A stretch of DNA of 64,000 nucleotides. It comes from Rhodoferax sp. BAB1. GTDB taxonomy: Bacteria > Pseudomonadota > Gammaproteobacteria > Burkholderiales > Burkholderiaceae_C. Location: positions 1,012,001-1,076,000 of the forward strand of contig NZ_CP054424.1 in assembly GCF_013334205.1 (NCBI RefSeq). Reading direction: 5' to 3'. Each line of letters opens with the position of its first letter. Positions within the stretch are counted from its first letter, which is position 1. Below are positions 61,692 to 64,000 of this stretch, piece after piece. The notes under the pieces are model-generated. The model was not told the origin of the DNA. It worked only from the letters and a program-made list of their open reading frames with translations, and made no database searches. The position numbers were made by a program, and so were the translations under genes.

Positions 61692-63146
61692 TCACAGTTT
61701 GACCATGACGTGGCGCGGGACGGTGTAGTCCTCCAGCGCGTACATGGACATGTCCTTGCCGTAGCCGGAGGACTTGAGCCCGCCGTGCGGCATTTCGTTG
61801 ACCAGCATGAAGTGCGTGTTGATCCAGGTGCAGCCGTACTGCAGCTGCTTGGCCACGCGCATGGCCTTGCTGACGTCCTGGGTCCAGACGCTGGAGGCCA
61901 GGCCGTAGTCGGAGTCGTTGGCCCAGCCCACGACCTGCTCGGCGTCGGAAAAGCGCGTGACCGAGACCACGGGGCCGAAGACTTCACGGCGCACGATCTC
62001 GTCGTCCTGCCTGGCGCCAGCGATCACCGTGGGCTCGTAGAAGTAGCCCGCGCCCTGGCGCAGCTTGCCGCCGGTGGTGACTTCCATGTGGCCGGTCATC
62101 TGCGCGCGCTCCACGAAACTGGCCACGCGGTTGCGCTGGCGGTCCGAGATCAGCGGGCCGAGCTCCACGCCGTCTTCGTCCTGTGTGCCCATCTTGAGCG
62201 TGGACACGGCGGCGCTCAGTTCGGTCACCAGCTTGTCGTAGATCTTGGGGCCGGCGTAGATGCGGCAGGCGGCGGTGCAATCCTGGCCCGCGTTGTAAAA
62301 ACCGAAGGTGCGCACACCGGCCACCACCTCTTCGAGGTTGGCGTCGTCGAACACGATGACGGGTGCCTTGCCGCCCAGTTCCAGATGGGTGCGCTTGAGC
62401 GTGCCGGATGCGGCCTGCAGGATCTTGCGGCCGGTGGATACATCCCCCGTGACCGAGACCATGCGCACCTGCGGGTGTTCCACCAGGGGCTGGCCCACGC
62501 TGGCGCCGCGGCCGCAGATCACGTTGAGCACGCCCTTGGGCAGGATCTCGGCGGCCAGGCGACCGAAGAGCAGGGCGGTCAGCGGCGTCTGTTCACTGGG
62601 CTTGAGCACCACGGTGTTGCCGGCAGCCAGGGCCGGCGCGGTTTTCCAGGCGGCCATCATCAGCGGGTAGTTCCAGGGCGCGATGGAGGCCACCACGCCG
62701 ATGGGGTCGCGCCGGATCATGCTGGTGTGGCCGGCCAGGTATTCACCGGCCAGCGTGCCGCTCATGCAGCGCGCGGCGCCCGCGAAGTAGCGGAAGCAGT
62801 CGGCGATGGCCGGGATCTCGTCGCCCAGGGCACGCGCATAGGGCTTGCCGCAGTTGAGCGACTCCAGGCGTGCGAACTGCTCGGCGTTGGCTTCCACGGC
62901 GTCGGCCAGCTTGAGCAGCAGATTGCTGCGCTCGCCCGGTGTGGTCTGCGACCAGGATTCCCAGGCGCGGCTGGCGGCCGAGACGGCGCGGGCCACCTGC
63001 TCGGGCGAGGCCTCGCGCACGGTGCACAGCACTTCGCCCGTGGCCGGGTTGAGGATGGGTTCTTCGGCGCCTTCGCCGCGGACCACTTGCTGGTCGATCA
63101 GCAGTTCGGTGGGGAACTGCAGGGTGGGTTCGGATGGGTGTCCCAT
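61692..63146 (-). CDS. gamma-aminobutyraldehyde dehydrogenase
   Basis: The 484-residue NAD-dependent aldehyde dehydrogenase has [18 protein letters not shown] and the catalytic Cys in [15 protein letters not shown]. Its size and neighbours (PotC-like permease before, gabT and gabD after) fit the enzyme that oxidises 4-aminobutyraldehyde from putrescine to GABA (PatD/PuuC group). AGGAG precedes the ATG at 63146. Other aldehydes remain possible. Confidence 0.88.
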   Translation of the reverse strand: MGHPSEPTLQFPTELLIDQQVVRGEGAEEPILNPATGEVLCTVREASPEQVARAVSAASRAWESWSQTTPGERSNLLLKLADAVEANAEQFARLESLNCGKPYARALGDEIPAIADCFRYFAGAARCMSGTLAGEYLAGHTSMIRRDPIGVVASIAPWNYPLMMAAWKTAPALAAGNTVVLKPSEQTPLTALLFGRLAAEILPKGVLNVICGRGASVGQPLVEHPQVRMVSVTGDVSTGRKILQAASGTLKRTHLELGGKAPVIVFDDANLEEVVAGVRTFGFYNAGQDCTAACRIYAGPKIYDKLVTELSAAVSTLKMGTQDEDGVELGPLISDRQRNRVASFVERAQMTGHMEVTTGGKLRQGAGYFYEPTVIAGARQDDEIVRREVFGPVVSVTRFSDAEQVVGWANDSDYGLASSVWTQDVSKAMRVAKQLQYGCTWINTHFMLVNEMPHGGLKSSGYGKDMSMYALEDYTVPRHVMVKL

Positions 63147-63195
63147 GGTCTGGTCTCCTGGATGGGCTGATGAATGAGGTGTAGGGGTGGACCGC

Positions 63196-64000
63196 TCAGC
63201 GGTTCTGGCTGTCTTCGTCGGCGCGGGTCAGCCAGTAGGCCGCCACGATGGGAATGAAGGTGAGCGCGATCATGATCACGGCGACCACATTGGTCACGGG
63301 CCGCTGGCGTGGGCGGATCAGCTCCTGCAGCATCCAGATCGGCAGCGTGGTCTGCTGGCCGGCGGTGAAGGTGGTCACGATGACCTCGTCGAAGCTGAGC
63401 GCAAAGGCCAGCAGGCCGCCGGCCAGCAGGGCCGAGCCCAGCTGGGGCAGCAGCACGTAACGGAAGGTCTGGAAGGCGTTGGCGCCCAGGTCCATGGAGG
63501 CCTCGATCAGCGCCGGGCTGATGCGGCGCAGCCGCGCCACCGCGTTGTTGTAGACCACCACCACGCAGAAGGTGGCGTGGCCGATCACGATGGTCCAGAA
63601 GCTGAAGGGGATCTCCATGGCATGGTAGGACGAGCGCAGCGCGATGCCGGTGATGACCCCGGGCAGGGCGATGGGCAGGATGAGCAGCAGGTTGACGGCA
63701 TCGCGGCCGAAGAACTGCGTACGCGCCAGCGCGCCGGCGGCCAGCGTGCCCAGCACCACGGCGATGCCGGTGGCCCACAGCGCGACCTGGAAGGAGAGTT
63801 TCATCGCGTCCCACACGTCCTGGCGCTCCAGCGCCACGGCGAACCACTGGGTGGTCAGGCCCGGGGGCGGGAAGACATAACTCTTGTCCTCGCTGCTGAA
63901 GGCGTAGAGGATGATGAGCGCCAGCGGAATGTGCAGGAAGAGCACGCCGGCCCAGGTGGCCGCCTTCAGGCCCCAGGAGGCGCCGCGTTGCGGCTTCGAA
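63196..64000 (-). CDS. ABC transporter permease, PotC-like (5' partial)
   Basis: The frame is open to the edge of the window; 267 residues are visible, starting in the middle of the first hydrophobic segment. Five to six helices and the cytoplasmic EAA loop ([20 protein letters not shown]) mark a binding-protein-dependent permease, and [17 protein letters not shown] is typical of the spermidine/putrescine PotC type. It is probably the second permease of a putrescine uptake system whose other genes lie outside the window. The ATG of the dehydrogenase gene lies 50 bases downstream. Confidence 0.9.
   Translation of the reverse strand, partial: SKPQRGASWGLKAATWAGVLFLHIPLALIILYAFSSEDKSYVFPPPGLTTQWFAVALERQDVWDAMKLSFQVALWATGIAVVLGTLAAGALARTQFFGRDAVNLLLILPIALPGVITGIALRSSYHAMEIPFSFWTIVIGHATFCVVVVYNNAVARLRRISPALIEASMDLGANAFQTFRYVLLPQLGSALLAGGLLAFALSFDEVIVTTFTAGQQTTLPIWMLQELIRPRQRPVTNVVAVIMIALTFIPIVAAYWLTRADEDSQNR

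Noticed and set aside
1..64000. CRISPR arrays, prophage or insertion sequences
   Set aside because: No regular spaced repeats, integrase, transposase or phage structural genes were seen on either strand.

Overview
The window is about 65% GC, gene-dense chromosomal DNA of a betaproteobacterium, most likely Burkholderiales, family Comamonadaceae. This is inferred from the gene set: an intracellular PHB depolymerase, a second 88-residue IF-1, Bug-type (TctC) binding proteins, an ETF-ubiquinone oxidoreductase and a DUF2789 protein. I see no prophage, insertion sequence or CRISPR array. One tRNA gene, tRNA-Gly(CCC), is present.

Layout. 1-12.8 kb: mixed housekeeping and metabolism (CBS protein fragment, phaZ, GST, cupin, aroC followed by an aldolase/tautomerase/MFS run, nitroreductase, amidase, aroQ-trhP-arfB, a DsbA-type oxidoreductase, a DUF2937 protein). 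12.8-23.3 kb: a two-armed divergent cluster with two transglutaminase-like proteases, two circularly permuted ATP-grasp proteins (one fused to alpha-E), a separate alpha-E protein, a short alpha-E remnant and the proteasome-like Anbu protein. 23.4-26.9 kb: phoX, gcvH, and an RRM protein/IF-1/small-protein group. 27.3-31.4 kb: two c-di-GMP proteins. 31.4-39.3 kb: hppD, a di-iron repair protein (ytfE), fumC, DUF2789, a 527-residue protein of unknown function, DUF1993, an EAL protein and a small hypothetical. 39.5-44.6 kb: a catabolic island (CaiB-type CoA-transferase, intradiol dioxygenase, citryl-CoA lyase-like protein, Bug binding protein, LysR regulator). 44.7-52.7 kb: ETF-QO, an SDR, a Lon-family protease, a TPR protein, an AhpD-like protein and a diguanylate cyclase. 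52.9-58.3 kb: a Rossmann protein, a PAS-LuxR regulator divergent from scoAB, a hypothetical, an esterase, a BLUF protein, a spermidine-synthase-like protein and the tRNA. 58.4-64 kb: a putrescine/GABA operon (PotC-like permease, aminobutyraldehyde dehydrogenase, gabT, gabD) that ends in an LEA14-type lipoprotein.

How it works together. The Anbu/ATP-grasp/alpha-E/transglutaminase genes belong to a known but biochemically unsolved association, predicted to make and process a peptide or amide product. The catabolic island carries a shared ATCGAT-type dyad in front of the operon, in front of the binding-protein gene and in front of the LysR gene, so it looks like one regulon. The 58-64 kb operon converts putrescine-derived aminobutyraldehyde to GABA and then succinate.

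Most notable non-coding signals: a 44-base structured repeat in two copies with a compensatory stem change (2482-2525 and 23308-23351); a roughly 167-base imperfect palindrome that includes the stop codon of a diguanylate cyclase (51058-51224); a TetR-type palindrome before the SDR gene; and a tRNA lying 10 bases upstream of a start codon on the same strand.
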